In this document: positions 1 to 8,379 of the stretch, piece after piece
How positions within the stretch are numbered: the first letter of the stretch is position 1
Layout: each line of letters begins with the position of its first letter
Source of the DNA: Nocardia colli
GTDB lineage: Bacteria; Actinomycetota; Actinomycetes; Mycobacteriales; Mycobacteriaceae
Length of the DNA: 64,000 nucleotides
Assembly: GCF_008704205.1 (NCBI RefSeq)
Contig: NZ_VXLC01000021.1
Span: 186,001-250,000 of the forward strand
Reading direction: 5' to 3'
Notes under the pieces: generated by a model
Databases searched by the model: none
The model's input: only the letters and a program-made list of their open reading frames with translations
What the model was told of the DNA's origin: nothing
Translations under genes and position numbers: made by a program

Positions 1-1
1 C

Positions 2-841
2 CATCAGGCCGGACTGTCCGGCCTCGATTCGGTGGTGCGGCTGAGTCAGGTCGCGGATCTGGACGGGCTCGCGCCGATCCTGGCCGCGCAGAAGCCCGCA
101 TGGAAGCCGGGCACCCGGCACGGTTATCACGCGATCACCCTGGGTCTCTATCAGGGCGAGCTGCTGCGCCGGGTCGACCCGCAGCACCGCACGCTCGGCC
201 GAATCTTCGCCGAGGACATCGCGAAACCGCTCGGCCTGGATTTCTTCATCGGCCTGCCCGCCGAGCAAGGGCTGGAACGCATCGCCACCATGGCCGCCAC
301 CCGCGGCTTGGACGCGCTGCGCTACGAGCGCGACTTCCCGCTGCGCATCGGCGCCGAGATCGCCGCCAAGCGCGGGTTCGCCTATGCCGCCCTGACCAAT
401 CCGCGCACCGGCAGTCCCGCGCGGGCGACGCGACGCGAATTCCTCGAGGTGGAGCTGCCCGGCTCCAACGGTGTCGGCAACGCCCGATCGCTGGCCCGCG
501 TCTACGGTGCCGCGGCAGGCCGCACGGGCGTCCTCCCGATCGACGACACCCTGCTCGACCGGCTGGCCGCCGCGGACACCGCCGACGATGTCCCCGCCGG
601 AGATCTGGTGCTGCACATCAAGACTCGCTACCACCTCGGCTTCCGCAAGTCCGGCGGCGAGTTCCGCTTCGGCTCGGACAAGCGCGCCTACGGCACCACC
701 GGACTCGGCGGCTCCTTCGGATTCGCCGACCCCACAACGGGTCTCGGCTTCGGCTACACGATGAACCGCCTCGGCCTTGCCGTCCTGGACGACGTCCGCA
801 GCCGCAACCTCCGCGAAGCCCTGCTCCGCAGCGCGGGCTAA
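2..841 (+). CDS. Serine hydrolase of the beta-lactamase/EstB fold (5' end outside window)
   Basis: The frame is open from base 2, so the N-terminus, including the SxxK nucleophile motif, lies outside the window. The visible part has the pattern of class C beta-lactamase-like esterases. The segment GYHAITLG carries the Tyr of the second motif, a stretch like GLDFFIGLP follows, and TTGLGGSFGFADP near the C-terminus takes the place of the third (KTG/HTG) motif with Thr in place of Lys/His. Proteins of this type hydrolyse esters or amides and are often not true beta-lactamases. Its TAA stop overlaps the TAG of the opposite-strand gene by two bases. The family is fairly sure; the substrate is unknown. 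Confidence 0.8.
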   Translation, partial: HQAGLSGLDSVVRLSQVADLDGLAPILAAQKPAWKPGTRHGYHAITLGLYQGELLRRVDPQHRTLGRIFAEDIAKPLGLDFFIGLPAEQGLERIATMAATRGLDALRYERDFPLRIGAEIAAKRGFAYAALTNPRTGSPARATRREFLEVELPGSNGVGNARSLARVYGAAAGRTGVLPIDDTLLDRLAAADTADDVPAGDLVLHIKTRYHLGFRKSGGEFRFGSDKRAYGTTGLGGSFGFADPTTGLGFGYTMNRLGLAVLDDVRSRNLREALLRSAG

Positions 842-1266
842 TTACTCAGCGCCACACAGAGATCCTCGTACGGTCCCACCAAGGCGAGCTGCTGCCGCAC
901 GGTCTGGCCGTTCTTCGACGTGACCCGGACCGACATGAACCCGCGCGAGATGTACCAGTGGTGTTGCGCGGAGGCGGGTAGGTCCGTCCCGTGCATGCCT
1001 GCGGCCCAATCCCGGCCGCTCAGGATGAAATCGCTCGGGTCCCGCATCGGATACACCAGGGAGCCGTCACCAGAAATGTCTCGTTCGACGGTCCACACGG
1101 TGCCCAGTTTCGTCGCACGCAGCACCAACGCCCCTCTCTCCGTGCCGAATAGCGGCCGCCCCTGCCCGTCATACCAGACGCTTTGAGTCAGATCGCTGCG
1201 CATCACGCGCACGCCGCGCACACAATGGCCGGGCGCGCATGAGATCGTCAGCGATTTCGGGCGCAC
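838..1266 (-). CDS. Hypothetical protein, about 142 aa
   Basis: I do not recognise this protein. The frame ends at 838 and has two candidate starts: GTG at 1266 (142 aa, beginning VRPKSLTISCAPGH) and ATG at 1203 (121 aa). I prefer the longer form because the extra segment reads like structured protein and fits the gap before the divergent acetyltransferase gene. The sequence is soluble, rich in beta-prone stretches and Trp/Tyr (QSVWYDGQGRPLF, HHWYISRGFMSVRV), and has no signal peptide or membrane segment. That pattern would suit a small beta-barrel or lipocalin-like fold, but this is only inference. Confidence 0.5.
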   Translation of the reverse strand: MRPKSLTISCAPGHCVRGVRVMRSDLTQSVWYDGQGRPLFGTERGALVLRATKLGTVWTVERDISGDGSLVYPMRDPSDFILSGRDWAAGMHGTDLPASAQHHWYISRGFMSVRVTSKNGQTVRQQLALVGPYEDLCVALSN

Positions 1267-1317
1267 GGAGACGATCGGTGCGCGGCGGGCAGGTGTCGTC
1301 GCCGATAACCTGACGCG

Positions 1318-1818
1318 ATGACTGCTACGGGTGGGTGGGCCGTTAGTGCTGAGTGCTTCGACTCGGCGGACGCCGTTATGTTGTGGCGGGCCTACTACAC
1401 CGAAGTCAGTGACCGGTGGTATCAGGTCCACGAGGGACGTTCGACCGATCCGGCGGAGCTCGAGCGCGAGATCGCGGCGGCCACGGGGGCCGAATTCACG
1501 CCGCCTCGTGGCGTATTGCTGGTCGCTCGATATGCGGGTGAACCCGCGGGAACGGCCGGCGTGCGCCTGCTCGACGATACGACGGCGGAACTCAGCCGCG
1601 TATTCGTCCTCCCGGCTATGCGCGGAAAAGGCGGGGCGGAACTTCTCGGCACCGCCGCCGAACAGCACGCGCGCACCCTCGGCGCCGCGCGAATCGTCCT
1701 CGACACCCGCCGCGACCTGGTCGAGGCCCGGGCCCTGTATGCCCGGCTCGGATACGCGGAGTCGCCACCACACAACGACCAGATGTACGCCGAGTGCTGG
1801 TATCAGAAGAAGCTGTGA
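1318..1818 (+). CDS. GNAT family N-acetyltransferase
   Basis: This 166-aa protein is a single GNAT domain. A central beta strand LSRVFVLPAMRGKGG is followed by the acetyl-CoA pyrophosphate loop (R/Q-x-x-G-x-G/A type: RGKGGAELL). The C-terminal segment EARALYARLGY is the usual helix-strand end of the fold. The acyl acceptor cannot be read from sequence. The ATG has no Shine-Dalgarno sequence, but a TAACCT hexamer ends six bases before it, which fits leaderless transcription, common in actinomycetes. It is divergent from the hypothetical gene on the left. Confidence 0.85.
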   Translation: MTATGGWAVSAECFDSADAVMLWRAYYTEVSDRWYQVHEGRSTDPAELEREIAAATGAEFTPPRGVLLVARYAGEPAGTAGVRLLDDTTAELSRVFVLPAMRGKGGAELLGTAAEQHARTLGAARIVLDTRRDLVEARALYARLGYAESPPHNDQMYAECWYQKKL

Positions 1819-1904
1819 CCGAGCGGCAGTCCTGCTTACACTGACGATGCTCCACCCGCTTCAGCGATTCGAATCACCACTCGAGCACGGAATCGAGGGA
1901 CCTC

Positions 1905-2252
1905 GTGGCAGAGCAGCCCACCACCGTCGACACATACATCGCCGCGTTTCCCGAAGACGTGCGCGGCATCCTCGAGGAAATCCGGCACACCATTCAGCGC
2001 GCCCTGCCGGAGGCGACCGAGGCGATCAGCTACGACATTCCGACCTTCAAGGTGAACGGCCACAACACCGTCCATTTCGCCGGCTGGAAGAAACACATCA
2101 GCGTCTATCCGATCCCGGACGGCGACAAGGCCTTCAATCGCGCCGTGGAACCCTATCGGGCGGGCAAGGGAACGCTGAAGTTCCCGCTGACCAAGCCGAT
2201 CCCGTACGAGCTCATCGCGCAGATCGCGGCCACCCTCGCCGCCCGCTCCTGA
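1905..2252 (+). CDS. DUF1801 (YdhG-like) domain protein
   Basis: This 115-aa protein matches the DUF1801/YdhG pattern over its whole length. It opens with VDTYIAAFPEDVRGILEEIR, followed by ALPEATEAISYDIPTFKV, HTVHFAG-like and KKHISVYPIP segments, and ends with a C-terminal KGTLKFPLTKPIP. The family is related to frataxin-like 'iron chaperone' folds, but its biochemical role is not settled. The start is GTG, chosen because GAGGGA lies five bases upstream. The gene stands alone between the acetyltransferase and the peroxiredoxin-like gene. Confidence 0.85.
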   Translation: MAEQPTTVDTYIAAFPEDVRGILEEIRHTIQRALPEATEAISYDIPTFKVNGHNTVHFAGWKKHISVYPIPDGDKAFNRAVEPYRAGKGTLKFPLTKPIPYELIAQIAATLAARS

Positions 2253-2300
2253 AGGCCCACAACTAATGGGTCTACGCCGTCATCACGGTAGGCGGCATCA

Positions 2301-2324
2301 TGATCGACGTCTCGATGTCGATCA
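2301..2324. promoter_or_regulatory. Inverted repeat before the peroxiredoxin-like gene
   Basis: TGATCGAC and GTCGATCA form perfect 8-base arms with an 8-base spacer, ending two bases before the GTGAGG Shine-Dalgarno of the next gene. It could be a dimeric operator or an mRNA hairpin next to the ribosome binding site. Confidence 0.5.
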
Positions 2325-2340
2325 GCGGTGAGGATTTCTG

Positions 2341-2988
2341 ATGTCAAGTGGTCGCTATGGATACGACCGGCTGCCCCCGATCCGGGACCGCCTGGTCGAG
2401 ATCGACGAAGCGATCGCCGAGCTCAGCCAGACGCACATTCGCAGTGCCGTGATCGTCACGGAGAACTCGGTCCCGCTCGGCTACACCGTGCCCGCCTTCG
2501 CCATGGTCGATGACGCCTGCCAGCGGGTCACGCTCGACGACATCGTCGCGCACGGCCCGGCTGTGCTGATCTTCTACCGCGGCGCCTGGTCGCAGCGCTG
2601 CACCGAATCCTTGCGCCGATACGAGCGGGAACTCCTGCCCGAACTGTCCCGGCGCGGCGTGAATCTGGTCGCGATCAGTCCCCAACTCCCCGACGGATCG
2701 CAGTACACCAGGGTGTTGAACAACTTGACCTTCCCGCTGCTGACCGACGCGGGCAACGTGATCGCCCGCACGCTCGGCATCGCCCACTTCGCGGACCCGA
2801 AGACCATGGACGCGATCGAGCTGGCCGGCTACGCGGTCGGCAGTCGCAATTCCGACGGCGAGTGGGAGCTCCCCCATCCCACGACGCTCATCCTCGACCA
2901 GCAGCGCTCAGTGCGCTTCATCGATGTCCGCATCGAGGGCCTGCCGCCCACCCACCCCAAAGACATTCTGGCCGAACTGCATTCGTGA
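2341..2988 (+). CDS. Peroxiredoxin-like protein (AhpC/TSA superfamily)
   Basis: This 215-aa thioredoxin-fold protein belongs to the AhpC/TSA-type group. The active-site region reads FYRGAWSQRCTESLRRY. Family members usually have WCPxC here, but this one has Ser84 and Cys87. The second cysteine, which aligns with the peroxidatic Cys of peroxiredoxins, is kept, and the first is lost, so thioredoxin-like CxxC disulfide chemistry is impossible. A thiol peroxidase acting by a 1-Cys mechanism is therefore more likely. LVAISPQ, FPLLTDAG and PTTLILD are the usual later strands. The ATG is supported by GTGAGG seven bases upstream. No reductase partner is adjacent. Confidence 0.8.
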   Translation: MSSGRYGYDRLPPIRDRLVEIDEAIAELSQTHIRSAVIVTENSVPLGYTVPAFAMVDDACQRVTLDDIVAHGPAVLIFYRGAWSQRCTESLRRYERELLPELSRRGVNLVAISPQLPDGSQYTRVLNNLTFPLLTDAGNVIARTLGIAHFADPKTMDAIELAGYAVGSRNSDGEWELPHPTTLILDQQRSVRFIDVRIEGLPPTHPKDILAELHS

Positions 2989-3010
2989 CCTGGCCGGGCC
3001 AGGTCACGAA
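2982..3010. terminator. Bidirectional terminator hairpin between convergent genes
   Basis: This is a 29-base perfect palindrome: 14-base arms around a single central G (arms begin TTCGTGACCTGGCC). It includes the TGA stop of the peroxiredoxin-like gene and ends ten bases before the stop of the convergent alcohol dehydrogenase gene. There is no T-run, as is common in actinomycetes. Confidence 0.8.
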
Positions 3011-3019
3011 CACGCTCGG

Positions 3020-4150
3020 TTACCAGTCGGCTTCGGTGTACTTGATGATGCCGCGAATGTTCTTGCCGTCCAGCATGTCCTGGTAGCCCTGGTTGATTTC
3101 CTCGAGCGCGTAGGTGCGGGTCACCATATCGTCGAGGTTGAGCTGACCGGCCTTGTACAGGCGGAGCAGGTTCGGGGCGTCCTGGCGGGCGTTGCCGCCG
3201 CCGAAGATGGTGCCCTTCACCGTCTTCTGCAACATGGACAGCAGGAAGCTGTTCATCTTGACGTCGCCGGCGTCCATCCGGCCCATCGAGGTGACCACGA
3301 GCGTGCCCGCCTTGGCGGTCAGGATCAGGCCCTCTTCGACGTAGTCGCCGTGCATTTCGCCCATGGTGAGGATGACCTTCTCGGCCATCCGGCCCTCGGT
3401 CGCCTCCAGCAGCGGCATGATCGCCGCGGCCATGCTCTCGTAGGTGTGCGTGGCGCCGAACTTCTGCGCCTGCTCGCGCTTCCACGGATTCGGGTCGATG
3501 GCAACGACTTTCGACGCGCCGGAGAGCACCGCGCCCTGCAGCGCGCTCATGCCGACGCCGCCGATGCCCGCGATCACCACGGTCTCACCGGGCTCGACCT
3601 GCGCGACATGGGTGGCCGAGCCGAAGCCGGTGGGCACGCCACAGCCGACCAGGCAGGCGACCTCGAACGGGATGCTCGGGTCGATCTTCACGACCGAGGT
3701 GTGATGCACCGTCATGTACGGCGAGAACGTGCCAAGCAGGCACATCGGGATGACGTTCTCCCCGCGCGCCTGGATCCGGTAGGTGCCGTCGCTGATCGCC
3801 TGGCCCATCAGCAGGCCCGCGCCCAGGTCGCACAGCGCCATGTTGCCGCTCACGCAGGACGGACAGCGCCCGCACGCGGGAATGAACGACAGGATGACGT
3901 GGTCGCCCACGGCCAGGTCGGCGGGGCAGTTCGGCCCGAGCTTGGTGATCACGCCCGCGCCCTCGTGCCCGCCCATCACCGGGAACGCGGGCATCGGCGT
4001 CGCGCCGGTCACGATGTGATGATCCGAATGGCACATGCCGGCCGTTTCCAGCCGGATCTGCACCTCGCCGGAGACCGGATCGCCGACCTCGATCTCTTCT
4101 ACCGACCATGGTTGGTCGATCCCCCACAGGATCGCGCCCTTCGTCTTCAT
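3020..4150 (-). CDS. NDMA-dependent (zinc) alcohol dehydrogenase
   Basis: This 376-aa medium-chain zinc dehydrogenase belongs to the group that keeps NAD(H) tightly bound and uses an electron acceptor such as N,N-dimethyl-4-nitrosoaniline in vitro. It oxidises alcohols to aldehydes. Catalytic zinc ligands are Cys40 (AGMCHSDHH) and His62-Glu63 (GGHEGAGV). Structural zinc ligands are Cys93, 96, 99 and 107 (CGRCPSC...C). GIGGVGMSALQ is the nucleotide-binding loop. The ATG at 4150 is chosen because the family begins MKTKGAILW; an upstream extension of 16 codons is unlikely. One exact and one near KstR-type operator lie upstream, which suggests a role in steroid side-chain or lipid alcohol oxidation. 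Confidence 0.9.
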   Translation of the reverse strand: MKTKGAILWGIDQPWSVEEIEVGDPVSGEVQIRLETAGMCHSDHHIVTGATPMPAFPVMGGHEGAGVITKLGPNCPADLAVGDHVILSFIPACGRCPSCVSGNMALCDLGAGLLMGQAISDGTYRIQARGENVIPMCLLGTFSPYMTVHHTSVVKIDPSIPFEVACLVGCGVPTGFGSATHVAQVEPGETVVIAGIGGVGMSALQGAVLSGASKVVAIDPNPWKREQAQKFGATHTYESMAAAIMPLLEATEGRMAEKVILTMGEMHGDYVEEGLILTAKAGTLVVTSMGRMDAGDVKMNSFLLSMLQKTVKGTIFGGGNARQDAPNLLRLYKAGQLNLDDMVTRTYALEEINQGYQDMLDGKNIRGIIKYTEADW

Positions 4151-4211
4151 TCCTGTCGACCCTCTCGCATGCACGTGCTTATATGTGACTGCACCCACAC
4201 TAAGCCAAAAG

Positions 4212-4225
4212 TGGAACGCGTTCTA
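4212..4225. promoter_or_regulatory. KstR-type operator upstream of the alcohol dehydrogenase
   Basis: TGGAACGCGTTCTA matches TnnAACnnGTTnnA in every fixed position. It lies 62 bases before the alcohol dehydrogenase start. The bases that follow (GTAC) repeat those seen after the boxes at 49035 and 52200. Confidence 0.75.
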
Positions 4226-4266
4226 GTACCGAGTTGGAAATTGAGCGGTATCGGCACTCGAGGGTT

Positions 4267-4280
4267 CGGAACACGTTCTA
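4267..4280. promoter_or_regulatory. Second, near-consensus KstR-type operator
   Basis: CGGAACACGTTCTA differs from TnnAACnnGTTnnA only at the first base. It lies 55 bases upstream of the first box, in the gap between the alcohol dehydrogenase start and the end of the DinB-like gene. Confidence 0.5.
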
Positions 4281-4296
4281 GTCTTGGGCGCGAATA

Positions 4297-4827
4297 TCAG
4301 CCACGCACGTCGTGCACGTGGTGGACCAGATCGTGGATGAAGTAGAGCGCGAACGAGTCGACGGTGAAGTCCGCGCCGTCGCTGCGCTCGCCACGCAGGC
4401 CGCGCCGATCGAGCGGGACGGACTCGAAGGCGCGCGCGATGGTCTCGGCCGCGCCGGCGAGTTCGGTAGCGACCCGCGCCGGGTCCTGCCGGTCGTAGCG
4501 GTCGGCCACGGCCGTCTCGTCTTGATCCCAGTTCGCGAAGCGCGGAACCGTGCCGTCCGGCGTGCCGCGCAGGATCTGCGCGAGGCGGTGATCGAAGAGG
4601 CGGCACACGTCGCGCACGTGCGCGCCGTACTCCAGCGGCGACCAGGTCGCGTCGTCCGGACGGACCCGGACATCGGGCCGGGCGAGCACCTCGGCGAACC
4701 GCGTCGCGGTGTCCCGGGTCAGCACCGGAACATCCGCGTAGCCGGTCGCGGCGGGGTCGAAACCGCAATCGGCACAGGCACGTTCGAGCACCCAGGTCCA
4801 GTTCTTCACATCAGGAACGATCGGCAT
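4297..4827 (-). CDS. DinB / mycothiol-dependent maleylpyruvate isomerase-like protein
   Basis: This 176-aa protein has the DinB-like four-helix pattern. The first metal-ligand region is SPLEYGAHVRDV and the C-terminal one is FIHDLVHHVHDV, giving the three His expected for the divalent metal site. Members act as thiol-dependent (mycothiol in actinomycetes) transferases or isomerases, many with no known substrate. A TAGGTT hexamer ends six bases before the ATG, so the transcript may be leaderless. The gene is read toward the alcohol dehydrogenase with a gap of about 145 bases that holds two KstR-type boxes, so the two are probably separate transcripts. Confidence 0.8.
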   Translation of the reverse strand: MPIVPDVKNWTWVLERACADCGFDPAATGYADVPVLTRDTATRFAEVLARPDVRVRPDDATWSPLEYGAHVRDVCRLFDHRLAQILRGTPDGTVPRFANWDQDETAVADRYDRQDPARVATELAGAAETIARAFESVPLDRRGLRGERSDGADFTVDSFALYFIHDLVHHVHDVRG

Positions 4828-4899
4828 GCGGCAAACCTAACCTGGCTGGATATCACCGGCCACGGATATTCAGCCAACTGTCGGCAACATTCCGACAAA

Positions 4900-5955
4900 T
4901 CACTCCATCAGTCGGTGCGCGCGCTCGAACAACTCCAGCGTGATCGCGTGCAGGAAGTCGCCGACCTGCTTGGGCGCCTTGCCCGCGAAGGCGCGTGCAT
5001 GCGTCCCCTCCAGCACGATGCCGAGCTTGAAACAGGCCAGCACGGTGTACCAGGGGACGGCGCTGAGGTCGCGATCGGAGAACTGCCCGTAGTGCGCCAC
5101 CATCTCCTCCGGCGTCGGCAGCCCGCCCGCGGCGCCGAGCTTGCCGACCAGCGCCGCACCGGTGGTGCCCGGTTCCGGCCTGGTCGCGATCTGCCAGCCG
5201 AGGTCGAGCAGCGGATCGCCGATGGTGGACATCTCCCAGTCGACCATCGCCGCGACCTGCGGGCCGTCGTAGGCGAACATCATGTTCGCGAGATGGCAGT
5301 CGCCGTGCAGGATGCCGGGCGTCCACTGCGCGGGCCGATTGCGGTCCAGCCATTCGCCGGTCCGTTCGACGCCGGGGATCTGCGGGCCGGGGTAGCCCTC
5401 GTTGGCCGAGTACGACTCCAGCTCGCCGAGCCAGCGCGGGACCTGCCGCTCCAGGAAGCCGTCCGGCTTGCCGTAGTCGGCCAGGCCGAGGGCCTGATAA
5501 TCGAGCGCGCCGAGCCGGGCGATGGCCTCGACCGCGGACAGGCCCATCGCCTTGCGCACGGCCGGATCGCCCGCGTGCAGCTCCGGCAGCTCGTTGGCCG
5601 GGTTGAAGCCGTCGATCGGCTCCATCAGATAGAAGACGGCGCCGATCACCGAGTCGTCGGGGCAGGCCGCGATCACCCGCGGCGCACGCACGTCGGTGCC
5701 GTTGATCGCGGCGAGCAGGCGGGCCTCGCGGCGGATCACGTCGTTGCTCTTGGCGCGCAGATGCTTCGGGCCGCGGCGCAGCACGTAGTCCGCGCCGCCG
5801 CGACCGAAGCGCAGCATGACGTTCTGCGTCCCGCCGCCGAGGGCGGTCACGTCCTCGAATTCCCCTGCGGGCAAGCCCTGCTCATCCATCCACTTGCCGA
5901 CGAGGGCGAAATCGACGAGTGCCGGATCGACGCCGACTGGTTGCGCAACAGACAT
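4900..5955 (-). CDS. Phosphotransferase (APH/ACAD10-like kinase fold)
   Basis: This 351-aa aminoglycoside-phosphotransferase-fold protein belongs to the branch that occurs with acyl-CoA dehydrogenases in actinobacteria and proteobacteria. The catalytic loop LHGDCHLANMMF contains the HGDxxxxN motif, and the metal-binding MVDWEMSTIGDPLLDLGW contains the DWE segment. LGGGTQNVML forms the N-terminal nucleotide loop and YVLRRGP holds the conserved lysine-region strand with Arg. It probably phosphorylates a small hydroxylated metabolite or hydroxyacyl-CoA rather than an antibiotic. The ATG at 5955 (MSVAQPVGVDP) is preferred over a start 14 codons upstream because the family begins near FALVGKWMD. 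Confidence 0.85.
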   Translation of the reverse strand: MSVAQPVGVDPALVDFALVGKWMDEQGLPAGEFEDVTALGGGTQNVMLRFGRGGADYVLRRGPKHLRAKSNDVIRREARLLAAINGTDVRAPRVIAACPDDSVIGAVFYLMEPIDGFNPANELPELHAGDPAVRKAMGLSAVEAIARLGALDYQALGLADYGKPDGFLERQVPRWLGELESYSANEGYPGPQIPGVERTGEWLDRNRPAQWTPGILHGDCHLANMMFAYDGPQVAAMVDWEMSTIGDPLLDLGWQIATRPEPGTTGAALVGKLGAAGGLPTPEEMVAHYGQFSDRDLSAVPWYTVLACFKLGIVLEGTHARAFAGKAPKQVGDFLHAITLELFERAHRLME

Positions 5956-6006
5956 GTCCCACATTGTGCACCACCCGCCGAACCGAACTGAGGGCACTGG
6001 ACAACA

Positions 6007-6018
6007 GTTGGGCCCAAC
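6007..6018. promoter_or_regulatory. Palindrome between divergent phosphotransferase and pabAB genes
   Basis: GTTGGGCCCAAC is a 12-base perfect palindrome in the 89-base divergent gap, 26 bases before the pabAB start. It could be an operator; no regulator is obvious nearby. Confidence 0.4.
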
Positions 6019-6044
6019 CTGGGCGGCGTAGGGTTTCGAGCACC

Positions 6045-8285
6045 ATGCGCACGTTGTTGATCGACAATTACGACTCGTTCACCTATAACCTGTATCAGCT
6101 GATCAGCGAGGTGAACGGCATCGAGCCGACTGTCGTGCGCAACGACGAGGCCGGCGAGCTGGAATTGGCCCGCTTCGACAACATCGTCATCTCCCCCGGA
6201 CCCGGTCGGCCGGACGTCGCGCGCGATGCCGGCATCTCGGCCGCGGTGATCCGCGAGACGGCCCTGCCGCTGCTCGGCGTGTGCCTCGGGCACCAGGGCA
6301 TCGTGGTCGCCGCGGGCGGGACCGTTTCCGTCGCGCCGGCCGCACGGCACGGCTACCTGGACCGGATCGAACACGACGATCGGGACCTGTTCGCGGGCCT
6401 GCCCCAGGGCTTCACCGCCGTGCGCTACCACTCGCTCGCGGCCGAGCAGCCGCTGCCGGACAGCCTGGAGGTCACCGCGACGGCCGCCGACGGCGTGATC
6501 ATGGGGGTGCGGCATCGCACCCGGCCACAGTGGGGCGTGCAGTTCCACCCCGAGTCGATCGCCAGCGAGTGCGGCGCCGCGCTGCTGCGCAACTTTGCGA
6601 AACTCACTGCGGCACACCGGGCCCGGGCGACCGTCCGGGAGACCGCCACGCAGCGAGTGGATCCGGTGACCATGCGGCTGCGGCCCGTCACCGTCGCGCA
6701 ATCGCGTTCCGCGGCAACCCAATCCACCACCTCGACGTTGACCCACGAGCAGTTCCCCGCCCTGGTCGAGCAATTCGGCGCGCTGGGCAGCGACCTGCTG
6801 ACCGGTACCGCCCGGCCCGACATCCTGGATCGCTACGGCGGTGCGCCGCGGCATTGGCAGCTCCAGCACGCGGTGCTCGACCGCGCGATCGATACCGAGA
6901 GCGCGTTCGTGCGGCTGTATGGCAACTCCCCCACCGCTTTCTGGCTCGACAGCGAGCACGTCGAGCCGGGACTGGACCGGTTCTCGTTCCTGGGTGACGC
7001 GAGCGGACCGCTGGCCGAGGTGGTGCGTTACCGGGTCGGCACGGGCGAGGTGACCGTCGAATCGTCGGACGGGAATCGGCGCGTCGTCGCCGGCGGGATC
7101 CTGGATTATCTGGCCGCCGAGTTACGGCTGCGCCAGCTCGAACTGCCCGATCTGCCTTTCGATTTCGCGGGCGGGTACGTCGGCTACCTGGGGTACGAGG
7201 TGAAGGCCGACTGCGGCGGGCCGTCCGCCCATCGGGCGCCGACCCCGGACGCGCAATGGATCTTCGCCGACCGGATCGTGGTGGTCGATCACGTCGGCGG
7301 CCGCACTCATCTACTGTCCCTGACGGATTCGACGGCGGACTCGCTGCGCGCGGGCGCCGACTGGCTGCGCGACACCGGCGAAACCCTGGAAACCCTTCCC
7401 ACCTGGGCGAATCCACCGACCCTGGAGATGCCGTCGGACGGCGAGGCGGTCGAGCCGCTGCTGACCCGCGGCCGGGAACGCTATCTCGCCGACATCGCGA
7501 TCTGCCGGGAACGGCTGCTGGCCGGGGAATCCTACGAAATCTGCCTCACCGACAGCGTGACCGTGCCCGCCGCCGAGGACGGCGGCCTCGACTTCTATCG
7601 CACACTGCGGCGCTGCAACCCGGCCCCCTACGCGGCCTTCCTGCGCTTCGACGACCTCGAAATCGCCTGCTCCTCACCGGAACGCTTCCTGAAGGTCGAC
7701 CGGAGCCGCACGGTGGAGAGCAAGCCGATCAAGGGCACCGCCGCGCGCGGCGGCACGCCCGCCGAGGACGAACGGCTGGCCCGCGAACTGGCCGACAGCC
7801 CGAAGACCAGGGCCGAGAACCTGATGATCGTCGACCTGCTGCGCAACGATCTCGGCCGGGTCTGCGAGATCGGCAGCGTGCACGTGCCGAAGCTGATGGC
7901 CATCGAGTCGTACATGACCATGCACCAGCTGGTGTCCACCGTGCGCGGCACGCTGCGCCCCGGCGTCGGCGTGATCGACTGCCTGCGTGCGTGTTTCCCC
8001 GGCGGCTCGATGACCGGCGCGCCGAAGTTGCGCACCATGGAGATCATCGACGAGCTGGAGACCGAGGCGCGCGGCATCTACTCGGGCACCATCGGCTTCC
8101 TCGGGCTCGGCGGCACCGCCGATCTCAACATCGTCATCCGCACCGCCGTGCGCTACGCCGGGCGCTGGCGGATCGGCGCGGGCGGGGCGATCGTGCTCGA
8201 CTCCGACGCCGAGGACGAGTACCACGAGATGGTGCTCAAGGCCGCCGCCACATTGCGGGCGGCGACGGACCGCGTCGCTCGCTGA
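6045..8285 (+). CDS. pabAB: Fused aminodeoxychorismate synthase (PabA-PabB)
   Basis: This 746-aa fusion makes 4-amino-4-deoxychorismate from chorismate and glutamine, the first step to p-aminobenzoate and folate. Residues 1 to about 190 are a class I glutamine amidotransferase with nucleophile Cys80 (LGVCLGHQG) and His168/Glu170 (FHPES). A Thr/Arg-rich linker follows to about residue 240. The rest is the chorismate-binding synthase with SYEICLTDS, KPIKGTAARGG, AENLMIVDLLRNDLGR and PGGSMTGAPK. KPIKGT, with Lys in place of Ala, marks aminodeoxychorismate synthase rather than anthranilate synthase. Such fusions serve either folate synthesis or an aromatic antibiotic cluster; no cluster is visible here, so a folate role is likely. 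Confidence 0.92.
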   Translation: MRTLLIDNYDSFTYNLYQLISEVNGIEPTVVRNDEAGELELARFDNIVISPGPGRPDVARDAGISAAVIRETALPLLGVCLGHQGIVVAAGGTVSVAPAARHGYLDRIEHDDRDLFAGLPQGFTAVRYHSLAAEQPLPDSLEVTATAADGVIMGVRHRTRPQWGVQFHPESIASECGAALLRNFAKLTAAHRARATVRETATQRVDPVTMRLRPVTVAQSRSAATQSTTSTLTHEQFPALVEQFGALGSDLLTGTARPDILDRYGGAPRHWQLQHAVLDRAIDTESAFVRLYGNSPTAFWLDSEHVEPGLDRFSFLGDASGPLAEVVRYRVGTGEVTVESSDGNRRVVAGGILDYLAAELRLRQLELPDLPFDFAGGYVGYLGYEVKADCGGPSAHRAPTPDAQWIFADRIVVVDHVGGRTHLLSLTDSTADSLRAGADWLRDTGETLETLPTWANPPTLEMPSDGEAVEPLLTRGRERYLADIAICRERLLAGESYEICLTDSVTVPAAEDGGLDFYRTLRRCNPAPYAAFLRFDDLEIACSSPERFLKVDRSRTVESKPIKGTAARGGTPAEDERLARELADSPKTRAENLMIVDLLRNDLGRVCEIGSVHVPKLMAIESYMTMHQLVSTVRGTLRPGVGVIDCLRACFPGGSMTGAPKLRTMEIIDELETEARGIYSGTIGFLGLGGTADLNIVIRTAVRYAGRWRIGAGGAIVLDSDAEDEYHEMVLKAAATLRAATDRVAR

Positions 8286-8379
8286 CCCCGGCGAATCCGG
8301 CCGTTATGCGGCACGGCCCGCCGAGTGGAGGGGTCGGCGGATTCGGCGTGTCGGTGGGTCGTGGCATAGTTCGGTCACG

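Noticed and set aside
6045..8285. Start of an aromatic antibiotic biosynthetic cluster, suggested by the fused PabA-PabB
   Set aside because: Neighbouring genes show no tailoring or polyketide/peptide synthase enzymes; a folate role is simpler.
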